Positions 36,085 through 46,776 of a stretch of 64,000 nucleotides of DNA are shown one piece after another. A model generated the notes under the pieces. The model saw only the letters and a list, made by a program, of their open reading frames with translations, did no database searches and was not told the DNA's origin. The stretch spans positions 372,001 through 436,000 of the forward strand of contig JAZDSV010000007.1 of NCBI GenBank assembly GCA_036784855.1, read 5' to 3'. The position numbers and the translations under genes are program-made. Source of the stretch: Aphelidium insulamus. Taxonomy: Eukaryota > Aphelidiomycota > Aphelidea > Aphelidiaceae. Numbering within the stretch: position 1 is the stretch's first letter; each line of letters opens with the position of its first letter.

Positions 36085-36606
36085 ATGAGGCTACAGTTGG
36101 CACTGAAATTGAGCGCGTGTTACACCTGTGCTCTATTGTGGTGCTTGGTGGCAATTCATGGCGTTGTATGTAGCAGAGAGCTGACCAGATATGATGAACT
36201 GTTCGATGCGTTCAATTATGATGTTGATGCGTTGAACGACAAAACATTTAATTGCGCTAATGTCGATCTGCAGCTTGATGCGAACGAAAATTGGGTAACA
36301 GCTACAAGCTGCAAGACAAAGGGCAAAGAATACATCGATTACGCTCAAGACTCAACCAATAACTTGTTGGAGCGTGTTAATGCGGCCGCATTTGCCAGAG
36401 AAGCGTTTGGAAAAGCAATGAATGCCTACGAAGCGGCCAAGCTGGACTACATGGCTTTTAATTGCAAAAGGAAAATCAAGAAGATTTCAAAGGCGCGCAG
36501 TTTGATGTCCGCAGAGTGGCGTGAATCCTTGATATTGTACGACAAGTTGATAAAGGAATACGAACAGACAACACATCCCGGCAACAAGCACCCAGTCAAA
36601 GGATAG
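36085..36606 (+). CDS. Secreted helical protein of unknown family
   Basis: A single exon of 173 residues. The N-terminus (MRLQLALKLSACYTCALLWC, then LVAIHGVVCS) is a signal peptide. The mature part is charged, mostly helical and contains three spaced cysteines (FNCANV, TSCKTKG, FNCKRK), ending in a Lys/His-rich tail. There is no membrane helix and I see no homology to a known enzyme. It sits next to another secreted unknown, between the PH-FHA gene and the WDR54-like gene. Codon use looks less GC-rich than the conserved neighbours. A secreted effector or wall protein is possible but unproven. Confidence 0.65.
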   Translation: MRLQLALKLSACYTCALLWCLVAIHGVVCSRELTRYDELFDAFNYDVDALNDKTFNCANVDLQLDANENWVTATSCKTKGKEYIDYAQDSTNNLLERVNAAAFAREAFGKAMNAYEAAKLDYMAFNCKRKIKKISKARSLMSAEWRESLILYDKLIKEYEQTTHPGNKHPVKG

Positions 36607-36764
36607 TACTGGCTGACGCATAATTGAGTTGCTGCGGTCGTTTTGATAAACACTTTATTTAAACACAATACTTAAACAGTTTTTACTTGCATTGATTGTC
36701 TGGCTGTGGCGGCACGTGCCAGCTGGCCACTGTCTGTCGGCGGTGTCGGTGTCCCTGGAGGGTG

Positions 36765-37361
36765 ATGAAAACGATGGTGATGTTGGTGATGGTGCTGATG
36801 TCGGAGGCGCTGCTGCTGAGTGGCCGCGTTATTGCAGCACCCACTGTGGGCGCGGGCACGGTGCGCAGCGGGAAACCACCACTTCACCCATCGGCATCCA
36901 GATCGCGGGTCGCCGTCGACGCGGCCGCCATCACTTCGCCGGCGTCATCTGCCGCGACAATATCACACAAATCATATCTGCGCGCGGCAGAAGATGACTA
37001 CAGCGCGACTGCGGCAGTACTTCACACGTTGCCCGCGTTTCCAGCCTCGGTTGCTTACAGCCCCGCATACGCGCAGTATAATGCAGCATCGCTGGATGCA
37101 ATGGTGTTCTTCACTGCGGGCACCAACGTGGGTGCAAGTGATGGAGATCGATGCACGGCATTGCGCCTGGCGCTGCAGTACTTTAATGCTGCTGCACAAC
37201 ATGCAGGGCGCGCCGCCTACGATATGCACATGGCAGGTGAATTTGCCGAGGAGTCCAAGGCATTGAAATTAGCAGAGCGGTGCAATTGGCTGGCGGCTGT
37301 CTGCCGGCAGCGCATCAATGATGTCTGCGTGCATCCAACATATAACTCATTTAAAACATAG
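36765..37361 (+). CDS. Secreted Ala-rich protein of unknown family
   Basis: A single exon. I chose the ATG at 36765 because it begins a good signal peptide (MKTMVMLVMVLMSEALLLSG); an in-frame upstream frame has no such start. The mature part of about 175 residues has a Ser/Ala/Pro stretch, then an Ala-rich helical region with three cysteines (DRCTALRLAL, ERCNWLAAVC). No known domain was seen. It lies 158 bp after the preceding secreted gene on the same strand. The two share the general plan (signal, helices, few Cys) but no clear sequence identity, so common origin is only a possibility. Confidence 0.55.
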   Translation: MKTMVMLVMVLMSEALLLSGRVIAAPTVGAGTVRSGKPPLHPSASRSRVAVDAAAITSPASSAATISHKSYLRAAEDDYSATAAVLHTLPAFPASVAYSPAYAQYNAASLDAMVFFTAGTNVGASDGDRCTALRLALQYFNAAAQHAGRAAYDMHMAGEFAEESKALKLAERCNWLAAVCRQRINDVCVHPTYNSFKT

Positions 37362-37411
37362 ACACTCATCATATATTTAGTATATTATCTGTTCCAAATA
37401 AATACATAAAT

Positions 37412-39020
37412 ATGCACGCAGCTCACACCTTCGCGATACCGCTGCCGGCGCAGTGTGGGAGCGCATTGTGCGGCCAGTTGAATGCACTGTCTCTGCACCG
37501 GGCAGCAGCAGCAGCAGCAGCCAAGTCACACTCTCTCCACTCCACTGTCCAAGTTGGCGGTGTGCACCACAAGCGGCGGCATTCAATTACTGGACTGTGC
37601 CACCACTGTTTCTGGCCCCAATGCACAGGCATCACCTGTGTCTGTGGTGGCTGCATCGCAGGCCAGACTGCGGAGTAGTGGCGGCAACACTGTACCGCAG
37701 TGTGTGATGCATTGTGGTGGCGGCAAGGTGCTTGTGTGCGGCGCAGGCGATACGCTGACCGTGCGTGCATATGGTTGCAGTCACATACGCCACATAACCT
37801 GCTATATACATAGGTACTGGATGATACTGGCATGCTGACACGTCTATCGCTGAATGTTGGCCGCCTGCTCTGTGCGTGCATAGTGTACACTCCTCTTTAA
37901 TGTCTGTGCTCATGCTGTGGGCATTCTTGTTGTAGCTGGAAAGGGAATACCTGTGAGTGCTGATGCGGAACAGTCCGCCAGGGTGACGTGTCTCGCAGAG
38001 GGCGCTGGAATCGTGTGTGCCGGCAAGTATTTTGCCATTTCTGTGAAGGTTTGAAGGCAACTGATTATACAAAGGTGTCTCCACCGGCCACGCGCTGCTG
38101 TTCACCGTGCCCACTAAAGGCGCCGATGTTGATGTGGATGATGTGGCGATAGTGTCACCAGTGTCAAACAATTCGCCACTGGTGGCCGTGGCGCTGAGCG
38201 GAAATGGCTGCTTGCTGCTTGCCAGTCACGAAGATGGTAGCGTGACCAAGAACACTCTGCACGCCGCCCACGGACGCGTTACCGTGGATAGCGGCGCTAT
38301 TCTGGCACTCTCACCGCACAATGACACCAAGTATGCGGTCTATGTTATTTTGTCAGCTATTGAGATAGATATGTACCACGCAGAGATCAAGGCATTGTGA
38401 CATCCATTCGATTTCTGTCGTCAGCTGCGACCACTAACCACTTTGTCACTGCCACATCAATCGGACGTCTGGCCATCTACGCTGTGCACAGCAAGCAATC
38501 CACTTCTGCACAGCTGTTGGTGGAAATTGATGCTCATGCAGGTGTGCTTATGTCGGCGACCATATGGGATTGTATTTAATTTGTAGGCTGGGTGAGCGAC
38601 ATTGACGTGGTGGCAGCCGGCGGTGGTTCCATTGTATGTATATATGTGCGTGGAGTCTAGCTATAATTAATTGACTGTGCAATACAGATGTGCAGTGTCA
38701 GCGATGACCAGAGCTTGTGTGTGTGGGCGCTACGGGATTTGGAGAACATGGACACTGCAAGTATTACCTTTCTCTGCACTTCAACATTATGTGACACTGA
38801 TGCATATACCCCCCAGGCAACGGTGCGACTGCTGCACACCCACTACGCTGACACCGAGCTGCCGGGAAATGTGTGCTTGACCTGTGACACTGACCGGGTC
38901 ACAGTTATTCATAGTGGCTACGGCAAAAAGGTATTCAAAGATAATTGTTATTTAACATGAACATGAATTTCGCAGAGTCTTCAAGGACTGCGCATATCGC
39001 TGCCAGCCGACTGGAAATAG
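37412..39020 (+). CDS. WD-repeat protein, WDR54-like
   Basis: At least six exons separated by 50-100 bp introns. The start reads HTFAIPLPAQCGSALCGQLN, resembling the 'siPLrgSaaALcNNLs' start of WDR54. Typical beta-propeller strands follow: LAVCTTSGGIQLLDC, KVLVCGAGDTLTV, ISVKVSTGHALLF, then FVTATSIGRLAIYAV, CSVSDDQSLCVWAL and a last blade with LPGNVCLTCDTDRVTVIHSGYG, similar to the WDR54 C-terminus. WDR54 is described in ciliated or flagellated organisms and in animal signalling; the role here is inferred. Exon borders around 37600-38100 are uncertain because repeats are weak. The stop is at 39018-39020. Confidence 0.55.
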
Positions 39021-39176
39021 ACAGACACTTGTCAACATGTGAAGTTATTGGCACAAGCGTGCAGTAAGGAAGAATATTTGCAGATTGTGTGCAAAAGAGA
39101 ACGTTTCATACATAATAGCGAACAGCGACAGATTTGACACAGTGACCAATTGCACGACAGCTGAAACATCGCCGCG

Positions 39177-40668
39177 ATGGGCGAACAGGCGCCGGCAGCG
39201 TCGTGGTGGCAGTCGGGCGGCAACGCGCTGTCCTCGCTCACATCGCGCATATCCGACGCCCTGTCGCACTCGGCGGACGTGCAGTCCTCCCGCAGCACCG
39301 GTAATGCCGCCATTGTCCAAGATGATGGCAGCATCTGGCTGCTTGGCCGGCGGTACACTCGCACAGCGGCCGACCAGCAGCCACTACAACCACTACAGCC
39401 ATCGCAGTCATCACAGCCACAGCAACCTCTCGGTGCCATGGAGTTTGCGCGGTCGGAGCAGTTTGCCGCCGATTTCCGCAGTCGGCTGTGGATGACCTAC
39501 AGGTGCGTGTGATGTTGACAATCGTCTCCTTACGCCCGACACATCCATCCAGGTTCCAGTTCCCGATGATTGCGCACTCGCTCTTCACCACGGACGCGGG
39601 GTGGGGCTGCATGCTGCGATGCGGCCAGTCCATGCTTGCACAAGCCCTTGTTCTGCACCATCTCGGACGCGGTATGTCTGTCTAATCGTATATGTACAAG
39701 TGTGCTGTGGCCAATGTGCTGACTGACTACACAGACTGGCGGATGGGCGAGCGCGGTGTCAACGACGAGCTGTGGCGGCGATATGTGCAGATTGTCGGCT
39801 GGTTCCTGGATGAGGGGGATGTCGCCGCTGGGTGCCGATTCTCCATTCACCATATGGTTCGCGCCGGTGCCGAGTGCTGTGACATTGGTGTTGGCCAGTG
39901 GTACGCGCCAATGACGGTGTCCCGCGTTGTGCATCGCCTTCTCGGTCACGCACCTGCTGCCGATGGCACTCCGCCGCTGCACTGTCACATTGTCACTGGT
40001 GTGTAAAACCTATGTATGAAGCGTTTTTTGTGTGACCACCCGATTTCAGATGGAACACTGTACCGCGAGCAAGTAGAACAGATTATGGGAGTCTGGCCGC
40101 AGGGCACCGGTCTCATGCTGCTTATGCCGCTGCGTTTGGGCGTCGACACCATTAATCCCATCTACTTTGACCCGTTGCGGCGGTGTCTGCAGTTGGACAA
40201 TTCTCTTGGCATAGCTGGCGGCAAGCCAAACTCTGCACTATACTTTGTTGGCTTGAGTGGCCTGCACAAGCTCATTTACTTGGACCCGCACATTGCCCGT
40301 GCCGCCGTCAAAGTGCGCGCTGGCACGCCGCCCTCTCAGCAGGTATCGTCACTATTATGCATTATATTAGACAAACACTTAGTTTTCTTACAGGAACTGA
40401 TGACGTACCATTGCGACACTGTGCGGCTGATCAACTTTGTCGATTTGGACCCGTCGCTGCTGCTTGGATTCTATTGCGCGGATGCGGCTGCCTTTGACGG
40501 ACTCTGCTCGCAGTTGCAGTCGGTAGGTGTGATGAAGTACATATGTCGTACAGTATGTTTAATAGTCAGATGTCGCCGCCATTGGTGGCAGTGCAGCAAA
40601 CGTGTCCAGACTACGATGACGAGCTGGACATTGAGTCGGATTGTGCTTCATCCAATGCTTCATCGTAG
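39177..40668 (+). CDS. ATG4: Cysteine protease ATG4 (autophagy)
   Basis: ATG4 cuts the C-terminus of ATG8 and removes it from lipid. Six exons, 39177-39502, 39553-39671, 39735-39998, 40050-40342, 40394-40522 and 40570-40668, give about 409 residues. The nucleophile lies in [21 protein letters not shown]. The Asp and His are in [12 protein letters not shown], the family's DPH motif. [40 protein letters not shown] and the early SIWLLGRRY block are all conserved. A Gln/Pro-rich insert precedes [20 protein letters not shown]. The C-terminus is acidic ([11 protein letters not shown]), as in many fungal and animal ATG4s, but no clear LIR motif is seen. Introns are all GT-AG. Confidence 0.95.
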
Positions 40669-40832
40669 CTTGTAGTTCATATTGTGCATATTAGACTTCA
40701 GTTCTCAACAGATATATATTGTGCGCATGAATAGTATTTAATATGGCCAGAACCACCCATTTATTATATAAACAGGCCATGATAGTAAAGGGTGCTAGTG
40801 GCCACTCTACGACGACGACGGCGACTCCGAGT

Positions 40833-43140
40833 TCACGCGGCAATCACCGGTGCACTCAGCGTGGCCATCACTTCTCCCAATTTGGCGTCCAGTGCGGCAA
40901 CAGGTCCGTCCAGAAGCGCCATCACCACCGCCAGATTCTCCTTCTCGCTGATCAAGAGTGCGGTGGCCACTTGGTGCGCGACGGGTGTCTCGCAGCGTTC
41001 CGTCTGCATCAGATGCGCCACGATGCGGGTGCCGAGTAGTTGGCACTGCGTGTCCACGTCCAGCAGATCCTTTTGCTGCTGCTGCTGCTGAATGTTGTTG
41101 GATCCATTAGCCTTTGTGGGCGAGCTGGTGGGCGACATTGCGGGCGATGGCGGCATCATCATCATTGATGCTGTCGTGGTCGTCGGTGGCTGTGGCTGCA
41201 TGCCCAGTACTGGCGGGTAGTATGCACCGTACTGCTGACCGGGTGCTTGTTGGTAAAATTGGGGCGGTGGCGGCGGCATCATCATGCCCATGGGCAGTGA
41301 TTGCATGGCGTGCGGCTGCCCCGGCTGCTGGTATCCAACATTGCCGCCAGTGACAGTGCCATTGTTATTGTTTTTCTGGCTGCCGCCGTATCCAGAGTAC
41401 GCCATTGGCTGGCGCATATTCCGGCGGCTGGTGTCTTTGCGCTGTGCATTGGCCACGTACAGCTGCACCCCGTCCACCGTGACCCCGTTCATCTGCTGCA
41501 GAGCGGTCATGGCGTCCTGGCTGTTGGCATAGGTGACAAAGCCGAACCCGCGTGACGCCCCGCTCTCCTCGTACAGAACACGGATGCCATTGATGGCGCC
41601 AAACTGCTCAAAGTGCCGACGGATCAGCTCCTCGTCCATCGCACCGTCATTCACACTCTTTACAAACAGAGTGCTCTGACGCACACCACTGTCCTGGTAG
41701 GTGTGGTGGTTGCGCGAGTGCTGCTGCTCCATCATGCCGCCGCCCATATACGGCTGAAAGTGGCGCGGCGCCTGAGCTGGCATTCCATACACGGCGCCAC
41801 CGTCCTGAAAGTTCATTGCACGGTCGAAGCGACGGCGCAGCTCTTCGTCGCGCTCGTGCTTCTTTTGCGCACGGCCCACGTACAGGTCGCGGCCGTGCAC
41901 ACTGCGCCCATTCACCTCGGTAACGGCGCGCTGTGCGTCTTCGTGGCGTTCAAAGTTGACAAAGCCGAAACCGCGCGGCCGGCCAGTGTCATCGCGCACC
42001 AGCACGTGCGATGTCACGGCGCCGAACGGCGAGAAGATGTCCCGCAATTCGGCGTCCGTCATTTCCTCCGGGATATTCTTGACATACAGGTTGGTGAAGC
42101 TGGACTGTGTCTGCTCCATCGCGCCGTACGGCGGCGTGTTGGCTCCGCGTCGTCCGCCATAATAGTTGCTATTAAACTGCTGCTGTTGCTGATAGTGACC
42201 GCCATTGTTGTAGCCACTGTTGTTGTTGCTGCTGTTGTTGTCACGGCGTACAGTCTGATGCAGCACCGACAGCGGCAGTCCGCGCAACTCAAAGCCGTTG
42301 AGAGCATTCACGGCGCCCACGGCGTCCTCTGTGGATGCAAAGTGTACAAATGCATGTTGCACCACCTCGTGCTCCAGCTGCGACGTCATCAGCTTGCAGT
42401 ACATGACGCGGCCGTGCTGCGAGCACAGGTCGCGCAACTCCGCCTCCGTGACACCGGCGTCAATGTTGCGCACGACAATGTGGCCGGACGGCGTGCGTGG
42501 CTGCTTGTAGGCACCGCCAGACATGCCCTGCTGCGTCTGCATGCCACTTTGCTGATACATCTGCTGCTGGTGCTGGTGGTGGCCATGCTGCTGACCGGGC
42601 GAGTGCTGGTGGCGTGAATGGCGGTACGGAGCCGGTGGCACTGTCCACCCAACACGAACACCTTGCCCAAGGGCGTACGAAAAGTTAAGCACGTCCACCG
42701 CACGCTCGGCTTTAAGTAATGTAACGTTAATATCATTAATAATTATAATATCGTAGCGTACCGTCTTCACGGTGAAAGTAGTCCACGTAAGCGCACAGTG
42801 GCTGGTCGTCGGATCGCTCCAGGCGAACCGCAGACACCGGTCCAATACGGCCAAACACATCCATCAAGTGCTCTTGCGTCACCGGATCACGAAGACCCGT
42901 AACGACCAGTGCCGGAACCGCGGCCTTTTTGTGCGCAGCGGGCGCCGCAATGTTCTCCTCCGCCTCGCCAGCAGCATCCGCGACAACGGGTGCCGGTCCC
43001 TCTGGCTGCTTCTCCTCTTGCACTGAGGAGACGGCATCCACAGCCACCGGGACTTGCACGGCAGCGGTGTCTGGCAGCGCTTGACAGCCACCTTCTACCG
43101 TGGCAGAGGGCGCGTCGGCAGCGCGACTTTCAGGCGCCAT
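40833..43140 (-). CDS. PABPC1: Poly(A)-binding protein with four RRMs and MLLE domain
   Basis: The cytoplasmic mRNA poly(A)-tail binder. Two exons, 43140-42762 and 42709-40833, give about 751 residues. After an acidic, Ala/Pro-rich N-terminus come four RRMs, with RNP cores visible in RRM3 (NLYVKNIP, GFGFVNFE) and RRM4 (TLFVKSVN, GFGFVTYA). RRM1 (LVVTGLRD, CAYVDYF) and RRM2 (IVVRNIDA, HAFVHFA) are more divergent than in animals and yeast. Long Gln/His/Asn-rich linkers follow RRM1 and RRM2, which is unusual, since canonical PABP has short linkers there. The C-terminal MLLE domain (LGTRIVAHLM, ALLISEKENLAVVMALLD) binds PAM2 peptides. The single intron splits RRM1 after the acidic EDA. Confidence 0.93.
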
Positions 43141-43195
43141 TTTTGCAACGTGTAATTAAGAAAATTAGGTTAAGGTCGCCTGTTAATGGGATTGG

Positions 43196-43555
43196 TTGCC
43201 GCGTGGCGCGATGACGGCGTTCGTCATTGTGCGCGCTGTTCTTTTTTTCTTTTCGGCGTCGTGGCGCTTGCGTGCCGGACTCTGTGCCTGCTATCTTGAC
43301 GTCGAGTGTATTGTGCATCGTGAATATATATATATGCACACAGCCAGCGATAAGAAACGAACGCATGCAAATACAGGGAAACGCGGAGAGAAAGCTGCAC
43401 ACGGGCGAGCAAATAATTCAGGCAACAATCCATTTGAACGAGACGCCCAGTTCCTTGCCAGACGTCAACTAGTGCTAACATTAAATGCGGCCCTGTGTGC
43501 CGTGGAGCAGTCGCTCTTTGAGCAAAAGAATCACAATAGATCAATGAGTGTTTAG
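43196..43555 (+). CDS. Possible small protein, gene model doubtful
   Basis: An open frame of up to 119 residues (ATG at 43211 or start at 43196). The C-terminal third, NPFERDAQFLARRQLVLTLN followed by ALCAVEQSLFEQ, looks like a real amphipathic helix. The middle, across a TATATA run and a HTASDKK stretch, looks like intron or UTR. It is divergent from PABP and ends 28 bp before the CATSPER2 stop. I cannot fix an exon structure or family. Confidence 0.25.
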   Translation: MPRGAMTAFVIVRAVLFFFSASWRLRAGLCACYLDVECIVHREYIYMHTASDKKRTHANTGKRGEKAAHGRANNSGNNPFERDAQFLARRQLVLTLNAALCAVEQSLFEQKNHNRSMSV

Positions 43556-43583
43556 CGGGCAATGCGTTTGTATTGTATGAACA

Positions 43584-45590
43584 CTAGTCATCATGCAGCG
43601 AGAGCAGCAGATTACTGGCAATGCCTTGCAGTTCATCGTATTCTTTCAAATTTTCCTGTATATTAATCAGTTAGTTTACACAGGCAAATCAAGCGTGTGT
43701 ACAACAAACCTGCAATGTTTCCATTAGCTGAAAGTACTGGAAGAGAGTGTCGCGCGGCCATCGTGTCTCAGTGGCGTCACTTTGGAGACCGTTCATTGTC
43801 TGCTGCACGATATCGCCCCACCGCTGACCTGCCAGATTTTCCATTTCCTGGGTCGTAGATGCCTTTCTGCTGGCTGCATCGGCGTGCAGTGCAGAATCAT
43901 GAGTTTGATCCCGTTTTAATTTACTTTCCGCAGTTTGACTTGTCTCCACTATCTTTTCACCAGTTATGTTGGATTTTTGAATGCCTTCTACAACTGGTTG
44001 ATTGCCTTGAGGCTGCACCTCGGGCAATATCATGCCACTTTGCAGTGTGATGAAATTGCAGTGTACTCGTCACGTTATCCACGGACCTGGTCATCATCGG
44101 ATCGGCGCGCACATTCAGCTCCTTGTTCAGGCGATTACGCATCTTTTGAAACTTTCTCTGCTTGACATACTCGGAGTGCTGTGTATTCATGCGTTCCTGG
44201 ATACGCTGGAATTCCGTCACTGCTTGGTGTCAGCATTGAGCAACGAATACCATGCTCGTACCCACAACTCCGACAAAAATGTTTCGAAATATAAAACTGC
44301 CCAGCCACAGCCAGACCATGTACCAGGCGTATACCACGGCAGGATTGACAACTACTGCCAGATCTTTGCTCGACGCATCCCACGAATCGAATGTCATCAA
44401 TCGAAATGTTGAGAACAAGGCCAACGACAGAGTGCTAAATAGAAATATGTAGCAGATAACTTGAATAAATCACATCCGCAGTGACATACGAGTAACCCCA
44501 GGAGTATACCGGATCTGCATTGGGAGCGTTGGCATAGGCGGTAAACAAATTGAACGCCACAATGCCGAATATAAAGCCCGCCATCAACATCAGAATCAAA
44601 ATAACAGCCATGGACTGTGACATGATAAACGGAATTAAGCAACTCCAGATGATCAACGCACCCGCATGGTTTGCAGAATAGTGAGAATGACGATTTTCAG
44701 ATTACCGAACCGAACAATCTATGTAAATGAGTATTAATGCAAATGTACTCAATTACCTGCCACTTTGAGCGTGCGCACAATCCGAAATGCACGCAGTTCC
44801 TGCAACACTCTGGCCAGAGCACCATTCTGACTACCATAAAACACTTCAAGCACAGACGGTATACCAGACTGTCACGCGTTAAATACGAATAATATCCGTT
44901 TGGAACCCCCATTACCGCCACAGTGACAAAGAGGTCAAAAATGTTCCACGAATCCTTCCAGAATCCCTCGAAATCGTCCAGCCACTTTAACAGTATCTCC
45001 AATGAGTAGAACACAAGCGATATGAGGTCAAATAGGGCAAATGCTTGCAGCACCTGCCAGTGACTCTTTTGGTCCGCTTGCCATTCTGACTGATAAGACT
45101 ATGAAAGTATCACATGATAGATACTACCCACCGGCCATCAATGCGGCAGACAGCGAGTTCATCAGCACCAGGACAATTATGCCCCGCTGGAACCACGCCG
45201 ACTCCACCACCCAGGCGGCCCAAGCACCCACGGGCAGCCGATCAATGTTTCGAGCACGGGTGAGCCGCCTGTCCTTGCGACGCATCATGCCGTCCTGCAT
45301 GGTGCGCTTGAGCGGCTGGAACTTTATCAGCTGCCGCGGGTTCTCGGCCAGTATCTTCTTGAAGAACTTTTCATCTGGATGCAGCAGCCACGGCCAGCGT
45401 TTGAGTGGCGCAAGCGTGAACAGTGCATGCACTCACCGCGTACAATGCGTGAGGTGTACTGCGGCGCCTGCGCAGTGCTGGTGTCGGTGATATTGTCCAG
45501 CAGCTGGAACTCTTCAATTAGGCGGCTGCGAAAGACGGCCGTGTACGGCGACAGGTCCTGGAAGGACAAATCAGGTGTTCTGTCCGTCAT
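43584..45590 (-). CDS. CATSPER2: CatSper2-type flagellar voltage-gated Ca2+ channel subunit
   Basis: CatSper subunits each have one six-helix domain and form a heterotetrameric Ca2+ channel of the sperm or zoospore flagellum. About eight exons. Visible parts: S1 (RGIIVLVLMNSLSAALMA), S2 (LFDLISLVFYSLEILLKWLDDF), S3 (WNIFDLFVTVAVMG) and the arginine-bearing S4 (LARVLQELRAFRIVRTLKVA). S5 is AVILILMLMAGFIFGIVAF, the pore has T-F-D-S-W of the TxDxW motif, and S6 is WLGSFIFRNIFVGVVV. After S6, TEFQRIQERM and the conserved tail WPRDTLFQYFQLMETLQENL ending in SNLLLSLHDD are specific to CatSper2. The start at 45590 (MTDRTPDLSFQDLSPYT) is the best ATG. Confidence 0.85.
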
Positions 45591-45986
45591 TGAGTGTAAA
45601 TAATATGTTGTGCATGAGGTCATTGCACGTTTGCCCGGAAAGCAATGTCCATGGCAATGCATAAAGTAATATCAGTTATCATTCAACTGCAAGGTATGAG
45701 TGGAATCAGTTAATGATTAAGCCCAATTCTGTACTTCACCTTGAAGTCAGTACATATGCAGTGATAACACAACAACTGATGCATTGACGATTTCTTCACA
45801 CAATGCTCGATAGCGTCACGCTGTTTCAATGACACTGTTTTGACACTGTTTTTTCGCACAGTGAAACCACCCAGATAAAACACTGCGGCCCGATCAGGGG
45901 ATCAGGAGTTGGCGATGATTGGCGGATAGTGATGCTTACGAGCATGCATCTTGATCGGCCAGACGAGCCTTTCGCCAACGATAAAA
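45591..45986. other. Intergenic region between CATSPER2 and a secreted-protein gene
   Basis: 396 bp between divergent start codons. It contains ACTGTTTTGACACTGTTTTTTCGCACAG-like repeated words near 45832-45862. No coding sequence was recognised. Confidence 0.5.
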
Positions 45987-46713
45987 ATGCTGCAAAAAAT
46001 CGTGCTCTTGGCTGTGGCCTGCATCTGCAGCGCCAGCGCGATGTTTCCCCGCGGTACGTAATGCACATTTGCGCTAAAATTATGCCCTAACGATCAAAGA
46101 TCTTCCGCTACGTACGATCCAACGGAACGACGCTTTGAAAGCGTTGGAGGAGGCATCAACCGCGGCTGCTGCGCAGGCATTGGCACATAAACGCGCAACC
46201 AGTGCTATTATGTCGGCCAGAGATAGCTATGTTAAATTATTGATGTCATCGACTGCACCTGAGGACATCACGCACTATTGGCTATACACCATCGATCCAC
46301 TTTATCGCAGTCTTGCTTTTTCTTCGAGAGTTGATAATTTGGTTAAGGGCCAGCAATCTCGCGTGCAAATGGCTCTTGATAATTACTCTGCAGGACGTCT
46401 CGAATATGCTACTGGAAATGTGCTCGATAATCTCCGAAAATCTTTTGAAAAAAATGTTGAAGTTGAAACGAAATTTCACGAAGCACGCCCAATTATGGGC
46501 CGCGCGCTTGAGTTGATGCAGAATAGGCCGTGGTTAACTCAGGCAATCACATTTTTGTCGGGACCTTGGGCAGTAAGTTGCATCAGCGATGCCATAGCGC
46601 GAATAGACGAGGCGATTGCTGCTGCCGAGCAAGCGACCGCAAAATTCCAAACTGCGTATAACAAGGTGAATGCAGCCATCAACGAGGGAGATGACGAAAT
46701 TGATCTGAGGTAA
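45987..46713 (+). CDS. Secreted Ala-rich helical protein of unknown family
   Basis: Two exons, 45987-46053 and 46100-46713, give about 226 residues. The signal peptide is MLQKIVLLAVACICSASA. The mature protein is nearly all predicted helix (ALKALEEASTAAAAQALAHK, then KALELMQ-like and AAAEQATAKFQTAYNKVNAA segments) with an acidic end (EGDDEIDLR) and only one or two Cys. No known domain was seen. The plan resembles the two secreted proteins at 36-37 kb (signal, long helices, no enzyme motif), but sequence identity is not evident. The 46-bp intron is GT-AG. It converges with the BMT5-like gene, 63 bp between ends. A role outside the cell or in a host is speculation. Confidence 0.7.
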
Positions 46714-46776
46714 AAATGTCTGGCTGTTCAACTCTCTGGGTATTCAAACAACATAAAATCACTTCCATACCTCCGT

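Noticed and set aside
41613-42617. A 334-codon open frame on the plus strand
   Set aside because: It is the antisense shadow of the poly(A)-binding protein exon, GC-rich and without conserved motifs.
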